From: Marixanthomonas ophiurae
GTDB taxonomy: Bacteria; Bacteroidota; Bacteroidia; Flavobacteriales; Flavobacteriaceae
Reading direction: 5' to 3'
Length of the DNA: 64,000 nt
NCBI RefSeq assembly: GCF_003413745.1
Contig: NZ_QVID01000002.1
Location: 372,001 to 436,000 of the forward strand
A program made the position numbers and the translations under genes. Below, in pieces: positions 54,869-63,436 of the stretch (its first letter is position 1; the number at the start of each line of letters is the position of its first letter). Below the pieces are notes generated by a model. That model did not search any database. It saw nothing but the letters and a program-made list of their open reading frames with translations, and was not told the DNA's origin.

Positions 54869-55975
54869 ATGATTGTTATCCTTGCCACACAATTTACTCC
54901 AGCAGTTAAAGCAGGAGGTCCAATTAAATCACTTAGTGGTATTTGCAATATATTGAGCAAGGACGGTTATAACTATAAAGTTGTAACACATAATACCGAT
55001 ATTGATGGTAGTTTGTTACCTCCGTCTGGCTATGTAAAAGGAGTAGATTACTTACCTGCAATAACTATCAAGGGATTAATACCTTATTTAAAACAGGCAA
55101 ACTTAATATGGATTAACACCTTGTATAGCCCAACATTTTCAATATTCCCTTTAATTGGACTATTTTTTATAAAGAATACCACAGTTTTGGTTAGTCCTAG
55201 AGGTCAATTGTTAAAAGGAGCTCTTTCATTTAAAAAGCGTGTTTATTTAGTTTTATTTAAATTCTTTTTGAATATATCAAAACATAAAATTGTAATTCAC
55301 TTTACAAATCAGCAGGAACTAGATAAGTCGATTACTACATTTAAAAACTTTAAAACTGTTATTTTCAACAATCCTATTTCTGGAAAAGTTGAAAAAGAAA
55401 TACAAATAAATAAAACTCCTAGTAATTTTGTTTTAGGTTTCTTTGGAAGGGTTTCGCCAATAAAAAACATTGAGTTTATCTTAAAACTACTCCCCACGCT
55501 GGGGGCTTCTTTTTCATGTAAGATATATGGTTCAATAGAAGATAAACCATATAAAGACCGTTTGGATAAATTAATTGAAACCCTTGATATTTCAGAACAG
55601 GTATCTTTTTGTGGTAATTATGATAGTACTACCTTTGCAGCAAAAGTTCAAGAAGTTGACCTTGTGGTAATACCATCTTTTTCCGAAAATTTTTGTCATG
55701 TATTTTTTGAAGCCATAGAACAAAGAAAAATTGTAATAGCCAGTGATGGCTTGCCGTGGATAGAAGTAAACTCACGTGTTAAAAACACTATTTTGGCTCT
55801 AAATGAAAAGAAATGGGTTGATAGAATTATTGAAATAAAAAAAATGAAAACGGATCAATATATTGAAGAACAAAAGGAGTTAGTATCTTATTATTATTCA
55901 ATTTATGAGTCTGTTCAGAATGATACGCTAAAAATTTTTAAGAATATACTTGAAGACAATGAAAATAAAAGATAA
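54869..55975 (+). CDS. Glycosyltransferase family 4
   Basis: 368 residues. The N-terminal segment (TQFTPAVKAGGPIKSLSGI) is a typical GT4 acceptor-side loop. The C-terminal domain has GFFGRVSPIKNIEFIL near residue 190 and the donor motif SFSENFCHVFFEAIEQ near residue 271, an E-x7-E with Glu at both ends. It acts on the lipid-linked repeat unit in the cytoplasm. The next gene (capE) starts 17 bases before its stop. Confidence 0.9.
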   Translation: MIVILATQFTPAVKAGGPIKSLSGICNILSKDGYNYKVVTHNTDIDGSLLPPSGYVKGVDYLPAITIKGLIPYLKQANLIWINTLYSPTFSIFPLIGLFFIKNTTVLVSPRGQLLKGALSFKKRVYLVLFKFFLNISKHKIVIHFTNQQELDKSITTFKNFKTVIFNNPISGKVEKEIQINKTPSNFVLGFFGRVSPIKNIEFILKLLPTLGASFSCKIYGSIEDKPYKDRLDKLIETLDISEQVSFCGNYDSTTFAAKVQEVDLVVIPSFSENFCHVFFEAIEQRKIVIASDGLPWIEVNSRVKNTILALNEKKWVDRIIEIKKMKTDQYIEEQKELVSYYYSIYESVQNDTLKIFKNILEDNENKR

Positions 55976-56972
55976 AATATTGCTCATTACGGGCGGGACC
56001 GGTTCATTTGGTAGTGCGGTTTTAGAAAGGTTTTTACATACAGACCATTTCAAGGAAATACGTATTTTCTCTAGAGATGAAAAAAAACAGGACGATTTAA
56101 GACGTTCCTTGTCAAGCCCCAAAGTAAAATTTTATATTGGTGATGTAAGAGATTATACCTCTGTTGAAAATGCAGTGAGAGGAGTAGACTATATTTTTCA
56201 TGCAGCCGCATTAAAGCAAGTTCCTTCGTGTGAGTTTTTCCCAGTACAAGCTGTAAAAACGAATGTCCTAGGAACTGAGAACGTTTTAAACGCAGCTATT
56301 AAGCTTCAAGTTAAAAATGTAGTAGTCTTAAGTACCGATAAAGCAGTGTATCCTATTAATGCTATGGGTATTTCAAAAGCAATGATGGAAAAAGTGATGA
56401 TTGCAAATTCCCGTAACGCTGGCGATACTGTTATTTCGGGCACTCGTTATGGTAACGTAATGGCCTCAAGAGGTTCCGTTATTCCATTATTTGTAGATCA
56501 GATAAAATTGAAAAAAGCTATTACTATCACTGATCCAGCAATGACTCGTTTTATGATGACTCTGGAAGATGCTGTAGATTTAGTTCTTTTTGCTTTTGAA
56601 AACGCCCACCCAGGTGATATGTTTGTGCAAAAAGCACCTGCAGCAACTATTGAAATATTGGCAAATGCATTAAAAGAAATGTATGAGAGTAGTTTAGATA
56701 TTAAAATAATTGGTACTCGTCATGGGGAAAAACTATACGAATCACTTTTAACTAGGGAAGAGGTGATAAAGGCAGAAGATTTAGGCAATTATTACCGTAT
56801 TCCAGCTGATAACAGAGATTTAAACTATGCCAATTACTATTCCGAAGGAGAAGTTGATATAAGTCAAGTGGAAGATTATCATTCTCATAATACAGAGCAA
56901 TTAGATGTTGAGGGTATGAAAGACTTACTATTAAAACTTGACTTTATACGGGAAGATATAAAAAGCAAATAG
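55959..56972 (+). CDS. capE: UDP-GlcNAc 4,6-dehydratase (5-inverting), CapE/FnlA type
   Basis: 337 residues from the ATG at 55959 (MKIKDKILLITGGTG). The NAD(P) motif is GGTGSFG near residue 10. The catalytic segment STDKAVYPINAMGISKAMME near residue 125 has Met in place of the SDR Tyr before the Lys, the SMK arrangement of the WbpM/FlaA1/CapE group. It makes UDP-4-keto-6-deoxy-beta-L-sugar from UDP-GlcNAc, the first step to UDP-L-FucNAc. The capF and capG genes downstream support CapE rather than PseB. Confidence 0.92.
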   Translation: MKIKDKILLITGGTGSFGSAVLERFLHTDHFKEIRIFSRDEKKQDDLRRSLSSPKVKFYIGDVRDYTSVENAVRGVDYIFHAAALKQVPSCEFFPVQAVKTNVLGTENVLNAAIKLQVKNVVVLSTDKAVYPINAMGISKAMMEKVMIANSRNAGDTVISGTRYGNVMASRGSVIPLFVDQIKLKKAITITDPAMTRFMMTLEDAVDLVLFAFENAHPGDMFVQKAPAATIEILANALKEMYESSLDIKIIGTRHGEKLYESLLTREEVIKAEDLGNYYRIPADNRDLNYANYYSEGEVDISQVEDYHSHNTEQLDVEGMKDLLLKLDFIREDIKSK

Positions 56973-57400
56973 TGTTGCAACCTAAAATTATTCAGGGTGG
57001 TAGTCATATAGATGAAAGGGGAACGTTACAATTCCTCAATGATTTTGATATGAAGCAAGTAAAACGATTGTACCAAACAACCAATGCAACCACAAGTATG
57101 GTACGTGCTTGGATGGCACATAAAATTGAATCTCGATGGTTTTTTTGTGCTGAAGGTAAATTTACAGTTAAACTCGTTCGAGTTTTAGATTTTGAAAAAG
57201 GACTCGCATCCAATGAAATAATAACCTATAAATTAGATTCGGATAATCCACAAATTTTATATATTCCACCTGGTTATGCATCTGGCTTTAAAACAGAGGT
57301 GTCCAACTCTAAATTACTGATATTCGCAGATTATGCGTTTGGCGAAATAGAAGATAACTTTAAATTTACAACAACCGATTTTTTACCTTGGCAATCATGA
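56972..57400 (+). CDS. Cupin sugar epimerase/isomerase-like protein (WxcM/RmlC-like)
   Basis: 142 residues starting at GTG, one base overlapping the capE stop; a TTG one codon on is an alternative. The sequence opens with GGSHIDERGTLQFLNDFD, as in dTDP-4-dehydrorhamnose 3,5-epimerase and WxcM-like cupins. A beta-barrel follows with WFFCAEGKFTVKLV and YIPPGYASGF. It lies between capE and capF. It could assist epimerisation in the FucNAc pathway or serve another sugar; the exact reaction is not known. Confidence 0.75.
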   Translation: MLQPKIIQGGSHIDERGTLQFLNDFDMKQVKRLYQTTNATTSMVRAWMAHKIESRWFFCAEGKFTVKLVRVLDFEKGLASNEIITYKLDSDNPQILYIPPGYASGFKTEVSNSKLLIFADYAFGEIEDNFKFTTTDFLPWQS

Positions 57401-58518
57401 TAAAAACAGGAATTACAGGCCAGTCCGGCTTTATGGGACAACATGTGTATAATTATTTAGGCACAAAACCAGAACAAATAGAGTGTGTTGATTTTAAAAG
57501 GGAGTTATTTAATAATATTGAATTGTTAGAAAAATTTGTATCGTCATGCGATGTTATAGTTCATATTGCTGCTATGAACCGTCACGAAAATCCACAAGTA
57601 ATTTATGACACGAATGTAGGATTGGTGCAAAAGCTCATTCAAGCGTGTAAAAATACAGGGGCTACACCCAAGATAATTTTTTCATCATCTACTCAAGAAG
57701 AACGGGATAATTTATATGGGAAATCAAAACGAGATGGTAGGAAAGCCCTTGAAAAGTGGGCTAATGAATACGGTGGAAATGTAATCTCATTGGTAATCCC
57801 TAATGTGTTTGGACCGTTTGGAAAACCATTTTATAATTCAGTAGTGGCTACTTTTTGTCATCAGTTGAACCATAATGAAACCCCTGAAATTTATAAAGAC
57901 GGTACGGTAAACCTAATTTACATAAACGAACTTTCTAAAGTTTTTTATAATCACATTATCAATCAGAGTACAGAAAAAGTTGAATTAGTTACGGTCTCAC
58001 ATACGGCAAGAAAAAAAGTCTCTGAAATACTTACTTTATTAAACTCATTTAAAAAGAATTATGTCGAAAACGGAGTAGTACCTAACTTGACAGATTCATT
58101 TGAAAAAGCATTGTTCAATAGCTTTGCCAGTTACATTCCTAAAGATTATTTTCCAAGAAAATACACCAAGCATAGCGATAACCGAGGAGCCTTTGTAGAA
58201 ATTATGCGTGCCAATACTCCAGGGCAAACTTCTTTTTCAACTACAGTTCCGGGTATTACGCGTGGTAATCATTACCATACACGTAAAGTAGAACGTTTTG
58301 CCGTTATCAGCGGAAAAGCTTCTATTAAACTAAGAAAGATTAATACAGATAAAGTATATGAGTATCATTTAGATGGAAGCGAACCGGCCTATGTTGACAT
58401 GCCTATTTGGTACACACATAACATCACCAATATTGGCGATACAGAATTGATTACGTTGTTCTGGATTAACGAACCTTATAATGCTGAAGATCCGGATACT
58501 TATTTTGAAACCGTATAG
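57397..58518 (+). CDS. capF: Bifunctional UDP-2-acetamido-2,6-dideoxy-L-hexose reductase/epimerase, CapF/FnlB type
   Basis: 373 residues from the ATG at 57397, overlapping the previous stop (ATGA). The N-terminal SDR domain opens with GITGQSGFMGQHVYNYL and has the Tyr-x3-Lys in NLYGKSKRDGRKALEK near residue 107. The C-terminal cupin domain (about 250-373) has RGNHYHTRKVERFAVISGKA, the metal-binding His cluster. CapF epimerises with its cupin half and reduces with its SDR half in UDP-L-FucNAc synthesis. Confidence 0.93.
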   Translation: MIKTGITGQSGFMGQHVYNYLGTKPEQIECVDFKRELFNNIELLEKFVSSCDVIVHIAAMNRHENPQVIYDTNVGLVQKLIQACKNTGATPKIIFSSSTQEERDNLYGKSKRDGRKALEKWANEYGGNVISLVIPNVFGPFGKPFYNSVVATFCHQLNHNETPEIYKDGTVNLIYINELSKVFYNHIINQSTEKVELVTVSHTARKKVSEILTLLNSFKKNYVENGVVPNLTDSFEKALFNSFASYIPKDYFPRKYTKHSDNRGAFVEIMRANTPGQTSFSTTVPGITRGNHYHTRKVERFAVISGKASIKLRKINTDKVYEYHLDGSEPAYVDMPIWYTHNITNIGDTELITLFWINEPYNAEDPDTYFETV

Positions 58519-58547
58519 ATTTAATAGTTAAAACACATTTAAAACAT

Positions 58548-58555
58548 TATTTTTG
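58548..58555 (+). promoter_or_regulatory. -7 box TATTTTTG upstream of capG
   Basis: TAnnTTTG match in the 57-base gap between capF and capG, 20 bases before the ATG. It may be an internal promoter. No -33 TTG is seen. Confidence 0.4.
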
Positions 58556-58575
58556 CCGCACCAAACAACCTAACT

Positions 58576-59712
58576 ATGAAAAAGCTAAAAGTTGTTACCG
58601 TAGTTGGCACACGCCCCGAAATTATCCGTCTAGCTTGTGTAATGCAAGCTTTAGATGCTAATGAAGCCATTGACCACATATTAGTTCATACCGGTCAAAA
58701 CTACGACTACGAACTAAATGAAATATTTTTTGAAGATCTTGAAATTAGAAAGCCAGATCATTTTCTAGAAGCTGCCGGTAGAAATGCCACGGAAACGGTA
58801 GGTAATATTTTAATTAAAATTGATCCTATTTTAGAAAAAGAAAATCCTGATGCCTTCTTGGTCTTGGGAGATACCAATTCGTGTTTATGTGCCATTCCTG
58901 CTAAAAAAAGAAAAATACCTGTCTTTCATATGGAAGCAGGAAACCGTTGTTTTGATCAGCGAGTGCCAGAAGAAACCAATCGTAAAATAGTAGATCACGT
59001 AGCCGATATTAATTTAACCTATAGTAGCATCGCTCGTGAATACCTATTAAGAGAAGGACTTTCACCAGACCGTGTTATAAAAACAGGGAGTCCCATGTTT
59101 GAGGTGCTGAATAAGTTTAAGTCAAAAATTGAAAACTCAAATGTTTTAAACAAACTTAACCTTGAAAAACATAAATACTTTGTGGTTTCCTCTCATAGAG
59201 AAGAAAATATAAATAGTGAAACCAACTTTAACGGATTGATTACTTCTTTAAATGAAATAGCTGAAAAATATAACTATCCCATAATCGTTTCTACCCACCC
59301 ACGCACCCGAAATATGTTGGAAGAGAAAAAGGTGCAAGTGCATGATAACATACAATTTTTAAAACCACTTGGTTTTAGCGATTATAATGCACTACAAATG
59401 CATTCGTATGCAACATTGTCTGATAGTGGTACTATTTCAGAAGAATCTTCTATTTTAAATTTCTGGGCCTTAAACATTCGTGATGCACATGAACGTCCTG
59501 AAGCAATGGAGGAAGCATCTGTAATGATGACAGGGCTTAATCCAGAACGTATTATGCAAGGTTTGGTAGCTTTAAAAATGCAAAAAAGAAACCCAGAGCG
59601 TAATTTCAGACAAGTGGCTGACTATAGTATGCCTAATGTTTCAGAAAAAATGGTCCGTATCATTCTTTCCTACACCGATTATATAAATCGGGTAGTGTGG
59701 AGTAAGTATTAA
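58576..59712 (+). CDS. capG: UDP-N-acetyl-L-talosamine 2-epimerase, CapG/FnlC type (WecB family)
   Basis: 378 residues. It has the WecB-family motifs GTRPEIIRLA near residue 10, HTGQNYDYELN near 38, HMEAGNRCFDQRVPEETNRK near 121 and the UDP-binding SDSGTISEESSIL near 281. Because it follows capE and capF, the 2-epimerisation that yields UDP-L-FucNAc is the best reading. The general activity, UDP-GlcNAc 2-epimerase to ManNAc, is the alternative. Confidence 0.9.
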   Translation: MKKLKVVTVVGTRPEIIRLACVMQALDANEAIDHILVHTGQNYDYELNEIFFEDLEIRKPDHFLEAAGRNATETVGNILIKIDPILEKENPDAFLVLGDTNSCLCAIPAKKRKIPVFHMEAGNRCFDQRVPEETNRKIVDHVADINLTYSSIAREYLLREGLSPDRVIKTGSPMFEVLNKFKSKIENSNVLNKLNLEKHKYFVVSSHREENINSETNFNGLITSLNEIAEKYNYPIIVSTHPRTRNMLEEKKVQVHDNIQFLKPLGFSDYNALQMHSYATLSDSGTISEESSILNFWALNIRDAHERPEAMEEASVMMTGLNPERIMQGLVALKMQKRNPERNFRQVADYSMPNVSEKMVRIILSYTDYINRVVWSKY

Positions 59713-59730
59713 TCAACTTCTGTTTTTACA

Positions 59731-60948
59731 ATGCGAATTCTTTTTTTAACAATGGTGAAAATAAATTCTATTGAAGATAGAGGGATTTATACAGATTTAT
59801 TAAGGAAATTTAGAAACGAAGGTCATGAAATATGTATTACTACCCCTACCCAACGACGAAACAAAGAAAATACCGCACTAAAAGAATTAGATAATGTTTC
59901 AATTTTAAAGGTGAAGACTCTAAACCTTGAAAAGTCTAGTGTTTTAGAAAAAGGCTTAGGTCAATTGCTTTTGGAAAAGCAATACCTAAAAGCTATAAAA
60001 AAATATTTTAAAGGCATTAAGTTTGATTTAGTTCTATATTCAACACCACCTATTACTTTTTCAAAGGTTGTGAAATATGTAAAACAACGAGATAATGCCT
60101 TTACTTACCTTTTGTTGAAGGATATTTTTCCCCAGAATGCGGTGGATATGGGAATGATCAAAAAAAATGGATTTCTACATCGTTTCTTCTTAAAAAAAGA
60201 AAAAAATCTTTACAGATTATCTGATGCCATTGGCTGCATGTCCCAAGCAAATGTAGATTATGTATTAAATAACAATCCAGAAATAGATGTTGCTAAGGTA
60301 GAAATCAATCCTAACTCTATCGAGCCGATTCAAGTAAGACAATCCAATTCTGAAAAAAATGACATCAGGGATAAATATAAATTACCAAGAAATAAAAAAA
60401 TATTTGTGTATGGAGGTAATTTAGGGGTTCCACAGGGAGTTGACTTTCTTATAGAAACAATCGATAAGATTCACTACGATAACGTTTTTTTCCTTATTGT
60501 AGGCTCAGGAACACAATACAAAAAAATGGAATCTTGGTTCACCATAAATAAGCCATTAAATGCAATTTTATTGTCTGCTCTGCCAAAAAAAGATTATGAT
60601 GCGCTGTTACAAAGTTGCGATTTTGGGATGATTTTTTTACATAAAAATTTCACTATTCCTAATTTCCCATCAAGATTGTTATCCTATTTAGAAATGAAAA
60701 TGCCGATTCTGGTAGCGACCGATGTTCATACAGATATAGGTGCAATTGTGGAGAGGTATAATTGTGGGTTTTGGGTTGAAGCAGGAGATACTGAGTCACA
60801 AAAGAGTAAAATTAATGAAATGATTAATATGGATGAAAAGGGGCTAAGAACTATGCAAGAAAATTCTTGGGCTCTACTAAAAAACAACTATACAGTTCAG
60901 GTATCTTATAAGGCGATAATAGAAAAGGTATCAAAAAATAAAGCCTAG
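59731..60948 (+). CDS. Glycosyltransferase family 4, WbuB-like (candidate L-FucNAc transferase)
   Basis: 405 residues. The N-terminus (MRILFLTMVKINSIEDRGIY) and the internal LLKDIFPQNAVDMG near residue 129 resemble WbuB-type transferases, which in other loci are linked to L-FucNAc. The donor domain has VYGGNLGVPQGVDFLIE near residue 226 and LPKKDYDALLQSCDFG near residue 288. It follows the UDP-L-FucNAc genes by 18 bases, which supports FucNAc as the donor. This is inference from family resemblance and context. Confidence 0.8.
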   Translation: MRILFLTMVKINSIEDRGIYTDLLRKFRNEGHEICITTPTQRRNKENTALKELDNVSILKVKTLNLEKSSVLEKGLGQLLLEKQYLKAIKKYFKGIKFDLVLYSTPPITFSKVVKYVKQRDNAFTYLLLKDIFPQNAVDMGMIKKNGFLHRFFLKKEKNLYRLSDAIGCMSQANVDYVLNNNPEIDVAKVEINPNSIEPIQVRQSNSEKNDIRDKYKLPRNKKIFVYGGNLGVPQGVDFLIETIDKIHYDNVFFLIVGSGTQYKKMESWFTINKPLNAILLSALPKKDYDALLQSCDFGMIFLHKNFTIPNFPSRLLSYLEMKMPILVATDVHTDIGAIVERYNCGFWVEAGDTESQKSKINEMINMDEKGLRTMQENSWALLKNNYTVQVSYKAIIEKVSKNKA

Positions 60949-61013
60949 ACTATATTAATACCTTCATTATTGCTTTAGTATCCAAAATATGTTTCTTGTC
61001 AAATAGTTTTGCT

Positions 61014-61021
61014 TAATTTTG
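61014..61021 (+). promoter_or_regulatory. -7 box TAATTTTG upstream of pglC
   Basis: TAnnTTTG match in the 101-base gap before the pgl-type genes. It may start a separate transcript for pglC, pglD, pglE and pglF. Confidence 0.45.
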
Positions 61022-61049
61022 TCTGCTATGAAAGCGATTATTGTTGTTT

Positions 61050-61661
61050 ATGTACCGTAAATTAATTAAACCTTTTTTAGATATAGTCATTGCTCTAATA
61101 CTTGTAATTATTTTTAGTCCATTACTGTTTTTAATAACAATAGGATTGTTAATAGTAAATAAAGGCAAACCTTTCTTTTTTCAACTACGACCTGGAAAAG
61201 ATGAAAAACTTTTTAAAATAATCAAGTTTAAGACAATGACTGATGAGTGTGATAAAAATGGAAACTTACTACCAGATGCAGAACGCTTAAAATCATTAGG
61301 AAAGATTGTAAGAGCCACTTCATTGGATGAAATACCACAATTACTTAATGTTCTTCAAGGAAGTATGAGCTTAGTGGGGCCTCGTCCTTTATTACCAGAA
61401 TACATAGACCTATATACAAAAAAGCAAAAAAAGAGACATGCTGTAAAACCTGGAATTACGGGGTGGGCGCAAGTAAATGGACGAAATGCAATAAGCTGGA
61501 AAAAAAAATTAGAATATGATGTATGGTATGTTCAAAATCAATCCTTTTATTTAGATTTTAAAATACTTTTAAAAACAACAGAAAAAGTATTATTAAAGGA
61601 AGGGATTAATACAAAAGGAGAAGCAACGACCCGGCGTTTTACTGGAAAAAAGAAGCTATGA
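61050..61661 (+). CDS. pglC: PglC-like phosphoglycosyl transferase (initiating sugar transferase)
   Basis: 203 residues from the ATG at 61050; a TTG three codons upstream is less likely. It has a single N-terminal hydrophobic re-entrant helix (IVIALILVIIFSPLLFL), then KFKTM near residue 57, the catalytic Asp-Glu pair in ATSLDEIPQLLN near residue 90, GPRPLLPEY and KPGITGWAQVNGRN. It is a small monotopic enzyme of PglC size that transfers a phospho-sugar from UDP to undecaprenyl phosphate. It is followed directly by pglD and pglE, so UDP-di-N-acetylbacillosamine is the likely donor. Confidence 0.92.
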   Translation: MYRKLIKPFLDIVIALILVIIFSPLLFLITIGLLIVNKGKPFFFQLRPGKDEKLFKIIKFKTMTDECDKNGNLLPDAERLKSLGKIVRATSLDEIPQLLNVLQGSMSLVGPRPLLPEYIDLYTKKQKKRHAVKPGITGWAQVNGRNAISWKKKLEYDVWYVQNQSFYLDFKILLKTTEKVLLKEGINTKGEATTRRFTGKKKL

Positions 61662-62275
61662 AAGATTTAATTTTATATGGTGCTGGTGGTCACTGTTATG
61701 CAGCTATTGAATTGATAAAAAGCACTGGAGAGTACAATCCAGTTGTAATTTATGATGACGCTCCAAAAGTTCAATCAATTTTTGGGGTACCAGTTAAAAA
61801 ATTTAATTCAGATCCAATCTTAAGCCCTCTTTGTATTACAATAGGGGAGAATTCTGTTCGCGAACTTATAGCTTCAAAATTTAAAAATTTTTACCCTTCA
61901 TTTATTCATAATAGTGCAGTCTTAACATCCTCTTCCGTAATAGGTAAAGGTACATTGGTTCACCCTAATGCAGTTATAGATGCAGGAGTTGAAATAGGTG
62001 ACTTCTGTATTATTAATAATAATTCAACAATTTCACATAATTCTATTATTGGTAATTTTGTTCACATAGCTATTCAAACAGCAATTGCTGGAGGGGTACA
62101 AATTGGATCAGGGTCTTTAATTGGAGCTGGAAGTGTTATTTTGCCAGAAGTTAAAATTGGTTTAAAAAGTATTATTGGAGCTGGTTCGGTAATTACAAAA
62201 GATGTTCCTGATAATGCAATTGTTTATGGAAACCCTGGGGTTATTAAGGGATATAATAAAAACAGTAATGAGTAA
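61658..62275 (+). CDS. pglD: PglD-like sugar N-acetyltransferase
   Basis: 205 residues. The N-terminal UDP-binding half opens with LILYGAGGHCYAAIELI. The C-terminal left-handed beta-helix is built of hexapeptide repeats (SSVIGKGTLVHPNAVID onward) and ends VPDNAIVYGNPGVIKGY. The catalytic His is in TISHNSIIG near residue 127. It acetylates the 4-amino group made by the aminotransferase encoded next, giving UDP-di-N-acetylbacillosamine. It overlaps pglC by four bases and pglE by eight. Confidence 0.9.
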   Translation: MKDLILYGAGGHCYAAIELIKSTGEYNPVVIYDDAPKVQSIFGVPVKKFNSDPILSPLCITIGENSVRELIASKFKNFYPSFIHNSAVLTSSSVIGKGTLVHPNAVIDAGVEIGDFCIINNNSTISHNSIIGNFVHIAIQTAIAGGVQIGSGSLIGAGSVILPEVKIGLKSIIGAGSVITKDVPDNAIVYGNPGVIKGYNKNSNE

Positions 62276-63404
62276 ATCAAAAATATGGCTTTCCTCACCA
62301 CACATGGGAGGAAACGAACAAAAATATATTGAAGAAGCATTTGCTAAAAATTGGATTGCTCCATTAGGTCCTAATGTAACCGGATTTGAGCAAGACCTTG
62401 AAAGCTACTTAGGGGAAGACTCTCACGTGGCGTGTGTGTCATCTGGTACAGGAGCAATACATTTAGCATTAGATATTGCAGGCGTTACAGCAGGTGACGA
62501 AGTATTATGTCAAACCTTCACGTTTTGTGGATCTTCACATCCTATTACTTATATGGGAGCAACCCCTGTTTTTATAGATAGTGAAGAAGAAACATGGAAC
62601 ATGTTTCCAAAGTATCTAGAAGAAGCCATTAAAGACGGTATCGCGAATGGAAAAAAACCAAAAGCTGTTATAGCTGTTCATTTGTATGGTATGCCAGCCA
62701 AAATAGATGAAATTGAAGCTATTTGTAAAAAATATAATATTTTTTTAATTGAAGATGCTGCGGAAGCATTAGGTTCATCATACAAAAACCGAAAGTGTGG
62801 AACATTCGGCGACATATCAATTCTATCTTTTAACGGCAATAAGATAATTACCACGTCGGGAGGAGGAGCTTTGGTTTGTAGAGATAAAGAAACTAAAGAT
62901 AAAGCAATATTTTTAGCAACACAAGCTAGGGACGAGGCACCACACTACCAACATTCTAGAATAGGATATAATTATAGAATGAGTAATATTGTTGCCGGTA
63001 TAGGTCGTGGACAGATGGAAGTGCTCGACAAACATGTAGCCTTACGAAGAGAAAACAATGTGTTTTATCAAAAACTTTTTAGTACTATTGAAGAAATACA
63101 ACTGTTTTCTGAGCCAGATTCAAACTTCTATAGTAATCATTGGTTATCCGCTATAACGCTTAAAAAATCCGACAACCAGCAAATTATAGAAAATTTACGA
63201 TTATTTTTGCATAAATTTAACATAGAAAGCAGACCTTTGTGGAAGCCTATGCACGTGCAACCTGTGTATTATGGTTCTAAATTTTATGGCAATGGTACTG
63301 CCATAGAAATTTTCAAAAAAGGGTTGTGTCTACCTTCAGGGTCGAACTTGACAGATTCTGAAAGGGATAGAATAAAAAATGCAGTAAGAATGTATTTTAG
63401 TTAA
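62268..63404 (+). CDS. pglE: PglE-like UDP-4-amino sugar aminotransferase (DegT/DnrJ/EryC1/StrS family)
   Basis: 378 residues from the ATG at 62268 (MSKSKIWLSSPHMGGNEQKY). A longer frame of 22 codons overlaps pglD and was rejected. The PLP site is recognisable: ACVSSGTGAIHLAL near residue 58, EDAAEALGSSYKNRKCGTFG near 160 and the Schiff-base Lys in SFNGNKIITTSGGG near 188. It transfers an amino group from glutamate to a UDP-4-keto-6-deoxy-GlcNAc. It lies between pglD and a pglF-like dehydratase, completing the bacillosamine set. Confidence 0.92.
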   Translation: MSKSKIWLSSPHMGGNEQKYIEEAFAKNWIAPLGPNVTGFEQDLESYLGEDSHVACVSSGTGAIHLALDIAGVTAGDEVLCQTFTFCGSSHPITYMGATPVFIDSEEETWNMFPKYLEEAIKDGIANGKKPKAVIAVHLYGMPAKIDEIEAICKKYNIFLIEDAAEALGSSYKNRKCGTFGDISILSFNGNKIITTSGGGALVCRDKETKDKAIFLATQARDEAPHYQHSRIGYNYRMSNIVAGIGRGQMEVLDKHVALRRENNVFYQKLFSTIEEIQLFSEPDSNFYSNHWLSAITLKKSDNQQIIENLRLFLHKFNIESRPLWKPMHVQPVYYGSKFYGNGTAIEIFKKGLCLPSGSNLTDSERDRIKNAVRMYFS

Positions 63405-63436
63405 TAACTCCCCACTTTATTAACTAACACTGGAGT

